Source of the DNA: an uncultured Leucobacter sp.
Lineage (GTDB): Bacteria > Actinomycetota > Actinomycetes > Actinomycetales > Microbacteriaceae
Length of the DNA: 61,373 nucleotides
Reading direction: 5' to 3'
NCBI GenBank assembly: GCA_937967375.1
Contig: CALCJF010000028.1
Span: 1-61,373, forward strand
Below are positions 31,650 to 38,838 of this stretch, one piece after another. The position numbers were made by a program, and so were the translations under genes. How positions within the stretch are numbered: position 1 is the first letter of the stretch; every line of letters starts with the position of its first letter. The notes under the pieces are model-generated. The model had not been told where the DNA came from and did no database searches. It saw only the letters and a program-made list of their open reading frames with translations.

Positions 31650-32579
31650 ATGGATATCGCGCAGCTTCGAGTTCTTCGCGAGATCGATGAGCGCGGCAGT
31701 ATCGCGTCGGTGGCTTCGGCCCATCTCGTTACGGCCTCCGCCATCTCACAGCAGCTTTCGGCGTTGCAATCGGAGTTTCAGGTTCCGCTGACCGAGAGGC
31801 GAGCGAGACGCACCGTGCTGACCGATGCGGGAAGAGCGCTGGTCGTTGCGGGCTTGGGCATCGAATCGAGTCTTGCCGCGGCGCGCTCGGCGGTCGATCA
31901 GTTTCTCGAGGAGCCACGGGGGAGTGTGAGCGTCTCGGCTTTTCACAGCGCCGGGCTTGCCTGGTTCGGCCGCTTGCTCGAAGAGAGCATTGCAGACCTG
32001 CAGCTGAGCGATGGCGATGTGTCGTTCGATGAGTTCGGGCAGTTGACCCTCGATCACGACATCGTCATCGCGCATAGGCTCGCTCATGGGGCAGACTGGG
32101 CGCGAGACCGCCTGTTCGTCGTGCCATTGATTGAGGAGCCGATCGGTGTGGCGGTCTCGAGTTCGCATCCGCTCGCTTCGCGCAGAAGTGTCACGCCGCA
32201 GCAGTTGGTCACTGAAGAATGGGTTTCGGTGCACCCAGGGTTTCCTCTGTCTGAGCTGCTTTCGACGATTGCGGCCGCGGCGGGCGCCCCGTTGCGTGTG
32301 AAACACCAGGTGAACGAATTCTTTGTCGCCACAGCGCTGGTGCGCACAGGCAAGGCGGTTGCACTGATGCCGAAACACACAATGCGTGGTGCGCTTTCCG
32401 ATGGAGTCACCCTGCTCGACATTGCGGGACTACCGCTCGCGAGAAGTATCGACGCACTCGTTCAGCCGCAGGCCATTCATCGGCGTGCGGTGCGGGACAC
32501 CCTCGCTCTGCTGCAGCAGATTGCCGCGTCGTCAAGGGAGGCGAGCGAAGCGTCAGGCTCCCGGCTCGATTCTCGCTAA
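31650..32579 (+). CDS. LysR-family transcriptional regulator
   Basis: A 309-residue regulator with an N-terminal winged HTH (MDIAQLRVLREIDERGSIAS, then SAISQQLSALQSEFQVPLTE with the recognition helix) and a periplasmic-binding-like effector domain (GSVSVSAFHSAGLAWFGRLL, PIGVAVSSSHPLA, LVRTGKAVALMPKH). It most likely regulates the divergent EamA exporter and itself through the inverted repeats between them. The effector is unknown. Its TAA stop forms the first three bases of a TAAACT -10 for ndk. Confidence 0.92.
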   Translation: MDIAQLRVLREIDERGSIASVASAHLVTASAISQQLSALQSEFQVPLTERRARRTVLTDAGRALVVAGLGIESSLAAARSAVDQFLEEPRGSVSVSAFHSAGLAWFGRLLEESIADLQLSDGDVSFDEFGQLTLDHDIVIAHRLAHGADWARDRLFVVPLIEEPIGVAVSSSHPLASRRSVTPQQLVTEEWVSVHPGFPLSELLSTIAAAAGAPLRVKHQVNEFFVATALVRTGKAVALMPKHTMRGALSDGVTLLDIAGLPLARSIDALVQPQAIHRRAVRDTLALLQQIAASSREASEASGSRLDSR

Positions 32580-32582
32580 ACT
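32577..32582 (+). promoter_or_regulatory. Probable -10 for ndk, overlapping the LysR stop codon
   Basis: TAAACT lies 36 nt before the ndk ATG, leaving a short leader with TTTAGGAG as ribosome-binding site. TAA is also the LysR stop. Confidence 0.4.
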
Positions 32583-32617
32583 TGCTCTCGGAGACTTTCA
32601 ATTCTTTAGGAGTGAGC

Positions 32618-33034
32618 ATGCACGCAGAAGAGACCCTGGTACTCGTCAAGCCCGATGGTGTCGCGAGGGGGCTCTCCGGAGAAATCCTGCGTCGTATCGA
32701 GGCCAAGGGCTACACCATCGTCGACCTGCGCATGGTCACGCCCGCCCGAGAGCTGCTCGAGGCGCACTACGAGGAGCACCAGGGCAAGCCGTTCTTCGAG
32801 CCGCTCGTCGAGTTCATGATGTCGGGCTCCGTGGTTGCGGCACGCGTCTCGGGCAACCGCGTGATCGAGGGCTTCCGCTCGCTCGCAGGCACCACTGATC
32901 CGACCACCGCGGCACCCGGCACCATCCGCGGTGACCTCGGTCGCGACTGGGGTCTTGCCGTGCAGCAGAACCTCGTGCACGGCAGCGACTCGACGCTCTC
33001 GGCCGAGCGCGAGCTCGGGCTCTGGTTTAGCTAG
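32618..33034 (+). CDS. ndk: Nucleoside diphosphate kinase
   Basis: Ndk balances nucleoside triphosphates by phosphate transfer through a histidine. The 138-residue protein shows ETLVLVKPDGVARGLSGEIL at the N-terminus, the Kpn-loop region and AAPGTIRGDLGRD, and the phosphohistidine motif NLVHGSDS (about His119). ATG 32618 follows TTTAGGAGTGAGC; the frame is open 12 codons upstream but lacks conservation. In the usual actinobacterial order ndk follows DUF4233; here two genes separate them. Confidence 0.96.
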   Translation: MHAEETLVLVKPDGVARGLSGEILRRIEAKGYTIVDLRMVTPARELLEAHYEEHQGKPFFEPLVEFMMSGSVVAARVSGNRVIEGFRSLAGTTDPTTAAPGTIRGDLGRDWGLAVQQNLVHGSDSTLSAERELGLWFS

Positions 33035-33048
33035 TCTCGCGGCGCCCT

Positions 33049-33585
33049 CTAGAAGGGCATGGAGTCGAGCCCCGGCGGGTCGCAGCCAGGCTGAGCCGTT
33101 GCTTCGAATCTGACCTTCGAGGGAGGCCGGTCGACATAGCCTCGACCGGTCGGTGATTTACAGTGCAGCAGCCGCTGGGCTGCCTGCCGCACCTGCCAAC
33201 CACCGTGGAGTTTCAGCGTGTGACGCCCGCGACACAGCTGCGCGAGGTCTGGGGTGCTGGTTGGGCCGCCATCCGCTGCGGCGATCGTATGGTCGATGTC
33301 GCAGCGATGCAGGGGAGCACTGCAACCCGGAAACCCGCAGTGCAGGTCGCGCGCACCGAGTAGGCGGCGCATCTGTTCGCTCGGGCGATAGCGGTCGACG
33401 CTGACGATCTCGCCGGTACTCGGGTGCTGGGTGATGACCTCCCAGTGCTCGGCATCTGCAGCGAGTCGCCGCGCTGCGGATGTGCTGATCGGGCCCGCAC
33501 CGATGAGTTCGGCCGGGGCGAGGGGGATCTCTGCGGGCTTTCTACAGGCGGCGAAGGTGCTGCTCCCGCTGCGAAAGAACCGAGC
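33049..33585 (-). pseudogene. Truncated 13E12/DUF222-type HNH endonuclease remnant
   Basis: The frame is open from a TGA at 33586-33588 to the stop at 33049, and encodes the C-terminal end of a 13E12-repeat HNH protein: EHWEVITQHPSTGEIVSVD, RYRPSEQMRRLLGARDLHC, CDIDHTIAAADGG and the HNH-like LCRGRHTLKLHGGWQVRQ. The first possible ATG (33372) lies well inside the conserved region, no ATG, GTG or TTG exists upstream, and the DUF222 N-terminal domain is missing. The break is 10 bp from the end of mpg. Such genes are repeated in actinobacterial genomes, and decayed copies are common. Confidence 0.75.
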
Positions 33586-33595
33586 TCACGGTCAG

Positions 33596-34249
33596 CTACT
33601 TCGGCACATTCCTGCCCGGCCGATAGGCACTCACGGTAGGGTCGCCGTCGATCCAGAAGCGCCACGGAAACGTGCTGCTCCCGGCTTCACCACTGACACC
33701 GACTCTGGGGCCGGCGGCGATCCTTTTCGAAACTATTGGTGCGGCACGAAGTTCGAATGGGGCGGCGAACAGATCGAGGCCATCATGCGTTGGCCGCGTG
33801 ATTCCGAGTGCGCTCGCGACGTTGCCGGGGCCTCGCGCCAGTTGTCGATCAGGTTTCGGGGTCGAGGATCGCCCGGCCTCTCGGCGCGACCTGGCGATGT
33901 CTGCTCCTGCCACGATCTCGCCCGCCCTGATGAGCACTCCGGAGGCTGCGCCCTCAGGAGAGCAGACCATATTGAGCGCGAAGTGCATGCCGTAGCTGAA
34001 GTACACATAGGCATGGCCAGGCGGGCCGAACATCGATGCGTTGCGCTCGGTTCTGCGGTCGCGGGAGTGAGAACCGGCATCGTACGGGCCGGGTGTGCCC
34101 ACGCCGTGATAGGCCTCGACCTCGGTGATCCGAAGGGTGACGGGCGCGCCCGAGAACCCGCTTTCCGGGCTTCCCAGCACAGTGAGCCTGGCGCCGAGCA
34201 GCAGGGGAGCGACCTCGAGCGCCGGGGCGAGAAACAGGCTGCGATCCAC
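33596..34249 (-). CDS. mpg: DNA-3-methyladenine glycosylase (AAG/MPG family)
   Basis: This base-excision-repair glycosylase removes alkylated purines. The 217-residue protein has the AAG-family signature RITEVEAYHGVGTPGPYDAG with the catalytic glutamate, NASMFGPPGHAYVYFSYGMH with the intercalating tyrosine region, and the typical RGPGNVASALGITRPTHDG. The start is a GTG 78 bp from the divergent uvrB, so alkylation repair and nucleotide excision repair genes share an upstream region. A DNA-damage-type promoter faces uvrB. Confidence 0.93.
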   Translation of the reverse strand: MDRSLFLAPALEVAPLLLGARLTVLGSPESGFSGAPVTLRITEVEAYHGVGTPGPYDAGSHSRDRRTERNASMFGPPGHAYVYFSYGMHFALNMVCSPEGAASGVLIRAGEIVAGADIARSRREAGRSSTPKPDRQLARGPGNVASALGITRPTHDGLDLFAAPFELRAAPIVSKRIAAGPRVGVSGEAGSSTFPWRFWIDGDPTVSAYRPGRNVPK

Positions 34250-34296
34250 CTCTTCAGTCTTGCACCGAGATGTGCGCGAAGCGAACCGCAGCCCAA

Positions 34297-34319
34297 ATGT
34301 CAGAGGTGGCTTCTAGACT
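34297..34319 (+). promoter_or_regulatory. RecA-NDp-like (PafBC-type) promoter of leaderless uvrB
   Basis: ATGTCAGAG (34297-34305), eight bases, TAGACT (34314-34319). This matches TTGTCRGTG-N8-TAN3T with two mismatches and exact spacing. The -10 ends seven nucleotides before ATG 34327. Confidence 0.55.
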
Positions 34320-34326
34320 CGAGGCT

Positions 34327-36417
34327 ATGGAAACCACACGTAGCGTGCGCCCCTTCGAGGTCATCAGCGAGTACGAGCCGAGCGGCGATCAGCCGCAGGC
34401 CATCGCCGAACTCGCGAAGCGCATCAACGCGGGTGAAACCGACGTCGTGCTGCTCGGCGCAACCGGTACTGGCAAGTCGGCGACAACCGCGTGGCTCATC
34501 GAAGAGGTGCAGCGACCGACGCTCGTGCTCGCACACAACAAGACGCTTGCGGCGCAGCTCGCGAACGAGTTTCGCGAGCTGCTGCCGAACAACGCAGTCG
34601 AGTACTTCGTCTCGTACTACGACTACTACCAGCCAGAGGCCTACGTGCCCCAGACTGACACGTTCATCGAGAAAGACAGCTCGGTGAACGCAGAGGTTGA
34701 GCGACTGCGACACTCGACCACGAATGCACTGCTCTCTCGGCGCGACGTGGTGGTCGTGTCGACCGTGTCGTGCATCTACGGCCTGGGTAAGCCCGAAGAG
34801 TACTACGAGGCGATGGTGCCGCTCGCGGTCGGTGACCGGCTCGACCGCGACGTGCTGCTGCGCCGCTTCGTCGACATGCAGTACCAGCGCAACGATATCG
34901 AGTTCGTGCGCGGCAACTTCAGGGTGCGGGGCGACACCGTCGAGATCATTCCGATGTACGAAGAGCTCGCCGTTCGCATTGAGTTCTTCGGCGACGAGAT
35001 CGAGGCGCTCTATTATCTGCACCCGGTGACGGGCGACGTGATCAAGCAGGTCGATACGGTGTCCGTGTTTCCGGGATCGCACTACGTGGCCAGCCGCGAG
35101 GTCATGAATCGCGCGATGCGAGACATCTCCATAGAGCTCGACGAGCGCACCGCTGTGCTGAAGCAGCAGTCGAAGCTCGTCGAAGAGCAGCGTCTGCGCA
35201 TGCGCACAACGTTTGATCTCGAGATGATGGAGCAGATCGGTTTCTGTTCTGGCATCGAGAACTACTCGATGCACATGGACGGCCGCAAACCGGGCGAGGC
35301 ACCGCACTGCCTGCTCGATTACTTTCCAGACGACTTTCTCGTCGTTATCGATGAGTCTCACGTGACCGTTCCTCAGATCGGCGCGATGTATGAGGGCGAC
35401 GCATCGCGCAAACGCACGCTTGTCGACCATGGTTTCCGGTTGCCGAGCGCACTCGATAACCGCCCCCTGAAATTCAGTGAGTTCAAAGATCGGGTAGGGC
35501 AGACGGTCTATCTTTCGGCGACGCCAGGCAAGTATGAACTCGAGTTGGCCGACGGCGTGGTCGAGCAGATTATTCGACCCACGGGACTCATCGACCCAAA
35601 GATTGTCGTAAAGCCATCAAAGGGCCAGATCGACGACCTTCTCGAAGAGGTGCGCATTCGCGCCGAGCGCGACGAGCGCGTACTCGTTACGACCCTCACC
35701 AAGAAGATGGCAGAGCAGCTCACCACCTTCATGGAAGAGGCGGGCGTTCGCGTGCGCTACCTGCACAGCGATGTTGACACCCTTCGCCGAGTTGAGCTCC
35801 TGACCGAGCTGCGCGCCGGCGTCTTCGACGTGCTGATCGGTATCAACCTGCTGCGCGAGGGCCTCGATTTGCCCGAAGTCTCGCTCGTGTCGATTCTCGA
35901 CGCTGACAAAGAAGGTTTTCTCCGGTCGAGCACATCGCTCATTCAGACGATCGGCCGCGCGGCTCGAAACGTATCGGGCGAGGTGCACATGTATGCCGAT
36001 AACATTACGCGTTCGATGACGCTCGCAATCGAAGAAACCGAGCGTCGTCGCGAAAAGCAGATTGCTTACAACGATGCGAACGGCATCGACCCGCAGCCGC
36101 TGCGCAAGAAGATCGGCGACATTACCGCAGTGCTCGGTCGCGAGGCGGCAGACACTGAAGATCTGCTTTCGCGCACCGGCGCACACGCGCAGCGCAAGGG
36201 CGGGTCGTCGCAGCGCGCGAAAGGGAAGGCCGCCGCGCGCGCGGGCGCGATCGGCGCTGAGGGCTCGGCAAAGCTCGAGGAACTCATCGCCGATTTGACC
36301 GCCCAGATGCTCGCGGCCGCAGAAGATCTAAAGTTTGAACTCGCGGCTCGCCTGCGAGACGAAGTTTCAGAACTCAAGCGCGAGCTTCGCAGTATGGATC
36401 AGGCGGGTCACCGCTAG
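34327..36417 (+). CDS. uvrB: Excinuclease ABC subunit B
   Basis: UvrB is the damage-verifying helicase-like subunit of nucleotide excision repair. The 696-residue protein has Walker A GATGTGKSATTAWL, the beta-hairpin YYDYYQPEAYVPQTD, the motif VVIDESHVTVPQIG, helicase motif VI region QTIGRAARNVSGEVHMY, and a C-terminal UVR domain (LEELIADLTAQMLAAAEDLK). ATG 34327 is preferred over the frame opening at 34270 because METTRSVRPFEV begins the conserved protein and a TAGACT -10 lies seven nucleotides before it. Confidence 0.97.
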   Translation: METTRSVRPFEVISEYEPSGDQPQAIAELAKRINAGETDVVLLGATGTGKSATTAWLIEEVQRPTLVLAHNKTLAAQLANEFRELLPNNAVEYFVSYYDYYQPEAYVPQTDTFIEKDSSVNAEVERLRHSTTNALLSRRDVVVVSTVSCIYGLGKPEEYYEAMVPLAVGDRLDRDVLLRRFVDMQYQRNDIEFVRGNFRVRGDTVEIIPMYEELAVRIEFFGDEIEALYYLHPVTGDVIKQVDTVSVFPGSHYVASREVMNRAMRDISIELDERTAVLKQQSKLVEEQRLRMRTTFDLEMMEQIGFCSGIENYSMHMDGRKPGEAPHCLLDYFPDDFLVVIDESHVTVPQIGAMYEGDASRKRTLVDHGFRLPSALDNRPLKFSEFKDRVGQTVYLSATPGKYELELADGVVEQIIRPTGLIDPKIVVKPSKGQIDDLLEEVRIRAERDERVLVTTLTKKMAEQLTTFMEEAGVRVRYLHSDVDTLRRVELLTELRAGVFDVLIGINLLREGLDLPEVSLVSILDADKEGFLRSSTSLIQTIGRAARNVSGEVHMYADNITRSMTLAIEETERRREKQIAYNDANGIDPQPLRKKIGDITAVLGREAADTEDLLSRTGAHAQRKGGSSQRAKGKAAARAGAIGAEGSAKLEELIADLTAQMLAAAEDLKFELAARLRDEVSELKRELRSMDQAGHR

Positions 36418-36560
36418 GCACCGCCGCGAACCAGCGAGTTCCAGCCGTTCCGAAGGTCGACGTTTGCGCACACCGTAATATTCGGAAATCTAATATCTAG
36501 CATAACGATCACTTGGGTATCTTTTGGTGACACCACTCACCGAATTCTCAGGTAGGCCGC

Positions 36561-38096
36561 ATGTTTGACACTTTTGACCCGCTCGCCCTCGTTGCGTTTG
36601 TTGCCGTGCTGGGCGCTTTTTCGGTGCTGATAGGGCTGCGTCTCAAACACGTCGGGTTCACGGCGCTCGTGCTGATCGCCCTCGGCATCGGGGTCGGAGT
36701 CGGAGTGCTGTTTCAAGGGCATCTCAGCTATGTCGATTTCATCGGTCAGGCCTATATTCAGGTGATTCTCGCGGTGGTCGCGCCGCTCATCTTCGTGTCA
36801 ATCCTGTCGAGCATCACCTCGCTCGGCTCGACTCGCGAGCTTCGAACCATCGGGCTTTCGAGCGTGTTCTGGTTACTGCTCACGAACGCCATCGCAATCG
36901 TGCTGACTCTCGCGATCGCGATCAGCCTGAGGCTCGGCGAGGGAGCCAAACTTGACCTCGCGACGGGCGGTGACACAACTGACAGCCTGGCCGGCATGGT
37001 GAGACCTCTCGATCAGGTCTTGCTCGGGCTGCTGCCGAGCAACCTTGCGGGCAACTTTGCGAGCAATAGTATCGTGCCGATCATTCTCTTTGCCGTGCTG
37101 TTTGCGGTCGCCTATCTCGTCGCGAATCGTGGCGGAGGTAATGAGCATCTGCGCACGTTTAAGCAGTTTGTGGACGGGGCAAAGAGCATTCTCATGACCG
37201 CCGTCACGTTCGTGATCGAGCTCACCCCATATGCGGTTCTCGCCCTTGTCGCGACGACTACCGCGACAGCCATTACGCGAATCGAGACAGTTGTCTCGTT
37301 GCTCGCGGTGCTGGTGCTGGCATTCACCATTACCTTTCTCAACGCCTACGGCGTGAACGCCATATTGCTACGCGTATTTGCTGATGTTAATCCACTGAGA
37401 TGGTTTAGGCTGCTGACCCCGGCGCAGTACACCGCATTCACGACGCAGTCGAGCGTGGGCACATTGCCCCTTACTATTCCGACGCTCACGAACAAGGTCG
37501 GGGTGCCAGAGAACGTTGCGTCCTTTACCGCTCCCATAGGCACGACACTCGGTATGCCCGGTTGCTCCGGCATTTGGCCGATCCTCGTCGCCGTCTTCTC
37601 GATCAACGCACTCGGTATCGACTACTCGTTGCTCGACTACGCGACGCTTGCCGTGGTCTGCTTGCTCGTTTCGCTCGGAACAGCTGGGGTGCCGGGTACC
37701 GCGATCGTGACAGCGACGGCCGTGCTCAGCGCAACAGGACTGCCGCTCGAAATTCTCGTGCTGCTGATACCGATCAGTGCTGTGGCTGGCACTGCGAGCA
37801 CGATGTCGAACGTAACGGCAGCCGCGACCGCGGCGACGGTCGTCGCGCGCCGCAAAGGTGTGCTCGATGATGCGGTGTTTCGTGGGGAGCGTGAACGGGT
37901 CAGCCCGCCACAACCAGATGCACAGGTGGCCGCATCGCAGGTGGCCCTACCGCTCGCAGTCTCCGCGTCACTCTACGACGAGAGTCTTCCGATCGGCCAA
38001 TGCGAGCTTCCCGGGGCCCGTGAGGCAGCTGTAACGCACGCTGACGCCGTTGCAAGCGCCGATGCCAAGACCACCCCAATCCCCACCTTTTCCTAA
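36561..38096 (+). CDS. Cation:dicarboxylate/cystine symporter (DAACS family, TcyP-like)
   Basis: A 511-residue sodium/proton-coupled symporter of the DAACS family with about eight helices plus re-entrant loops. The N-terminal GLRLKHVGFTALVLIALGIG and GQAYIQVILAVVAPLIFVSI, and the substrate region QSSVGTLPLTIPTL with APIGTTLGMPGCSGIWPIL, resemble the L-cystine transporter TcyP (from memory) more than glutamate or C4-dicarboxylate carriers; dicarboxylates cannot be excluded. Residues 440-511 form an unusual long Ala-rich cytosolic tail. Two secreted proteins with cysteines follow within 30 and 49 bp, which supports a thiol link. Confidence 0.8.
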   Translation: MFDTFDPLALVAFVAVLGAFSVLIGLRLKHVGFTALVLIALGIGVGVGVLFQGHLSYVDFIGQAYIQVILAVVAPLIFVSILSSITSLGSTRELRTIGLSSVFWLLLTNAIAIVLTLAIAISLRLGEGAKLDLATGGDTTDSLAGMVRPLDQVLLGLLPSNLAGNFASNSIVPIILFAVLFAVAYLVANRGGGNEHLRTFKQFVDGAKSILMTAVTFVIELTPYAVLALVATTTATAITRIETVVSLLAVLVLAFTITFLNAYGVNAILLRVFADVNPLRWFRLLTPAQYTAFTTQSSVGTLPLTIPTLTNKVGVPENVASFTAPIGTTLGMPGCSGIWPILVAVFSINALGIDYSLLDYATLAVVCLLVSLGTAGVPGTAIVTATAVLSATGLPLEILVLLIPISAVAGTASTMSNVTAAATAATVVARRKGVLDDAVFRGERERVSPPQPDAQVAASQVALPLAVSASLYDESLPIGQCELPGAREAAVTHADAVASADAKTTPIPTFS

Positions 38097-38126
38097 CCAT
38101 CACACCATCAGAAAGGCACTACGACC

Positions 38127-38789
38127 ATGACCGGCACCTATTCTCCACGTACCAAACGAATGCTGGCCGGCGGTGCGCTCGCGGTTGCCCTCGGGCTCGC
38201 ACCCCTCGCAGGTGCCACCGAAGTTGTGGGCATCAGAGTCGCAGCCCCCGCGCAAGCTGCGGGCGACGTCTGCGACATTTGCGGGCTGAACTTTGACCCC
38301 GGCGCCTGTGAGGCGGCCGGGGGAGAACCTTATGACTCTGTCGAGGAGCCGTGGAAGGGGCCGCCCTGGAACGCCCCCGCCCCTGCGCCCGCCCCCACGC
38401 CTGCGCCAACCCCGACCCCCGCCCCTGCGCCCGTCCCGTCTTCGCAACCGACGCAGGCACCAGCACCCTCGACAACCGACGCAGGCACGGAAGCTGCCCC
38501 ATCGGTGAACAGTACGCCGGCGAGCCCCGAACCCACCCTGCAGACGAGTGATCAAAAGAAAACCAACGCTGCCACGGATAAGCGGCGTGAGCAGTCTGCG
38601 ACGAAGAGTCCGGCTTCATCTGAACGAGCTACGACCGGGGGCAAGCCCGACGCCGAAGCTCTCAGCCTCGCAGGGCCGGCGACGCTGGGCGGCATCGCCA
38701 TCGCAGCCGGTGGTTTGCTGACCTGGTGGTGGCTTCGCCGCCGCAAGCAGCTTTCAGCCGAACCAGTCGTCACGCTCAGCGCCGATTAG
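38127..38789 (+). CDS. Secreted CxxC protein with proline-rich stalk and C-terminal membrane anchor
   Basis: I do not recognise a family. The 220-residue protein has a signal peptide, probably cut after AQA (residue 44), so that Cys49, Cys52 and Cys61 (VCDICGLNFDPGACEAAGG) lie at the mature N-terminus. Then come a Pro/Ala/Thr stalk (about 83-110), a Ser/Thr/Lys-rich linker, and a hydrophobic helix (about 182-203) ending in WWWLRRRK as a tail anchor. LAGPA before the helix recalls an LAxTG box but lacks the TG. GAAAGG precedes the ATG; it starts 30 bp after the symporter stop. The layout suggests a cell-surface protein offering a CxxC thiol pair away from the membrane. Confidence 0.7.
   Translation: MTGTYSPRTKRMLAGGALAVALGLAPLAGATEVVGIRVAAPAQAAGDVCDICGLNFDPGACEAAGGEPYDSVEEPWKGPPWNAPAPAPAPTPAPTPTPAPAPVPSSQPTQAPAPSTTDAGTEAAPSVNSTPASPEPTLQTSDQKKTNAATDKRREQSATKSPASSERATTGGKPDAEALSLAGPATLGGIAIAAGGLLTWWWLRRRKQLSAEPVVTLSAD
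38373..38438 (+). repeat. Pro/Ala/Thr low-complexity coding repeat
   Basis: Imperfect tandem CCC-GCC/CCT-GCG triplets encode an APAPAPTP-type wall-spanning stalk. Confidence 0.8.
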
Positions 38790-38838
38790 TTTTGCCAATC
38801 AACTTATTCAATTTTCAATAACTCAAAGGACCAACAAT

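Noticed and set aside
33034..33060. GCCCT/AGGGC hairpin as an ndk terminator
   Set aside because: Only a 5-bp stem with no T-tract; too weak to call.
33213..33665. 150-residue open frame beside the HNH remnant
   Set aside because: Ser/Pro/Arg-rich, out of frame with the recognisable HNH sequence; a shadow, not the missing N-terminus.
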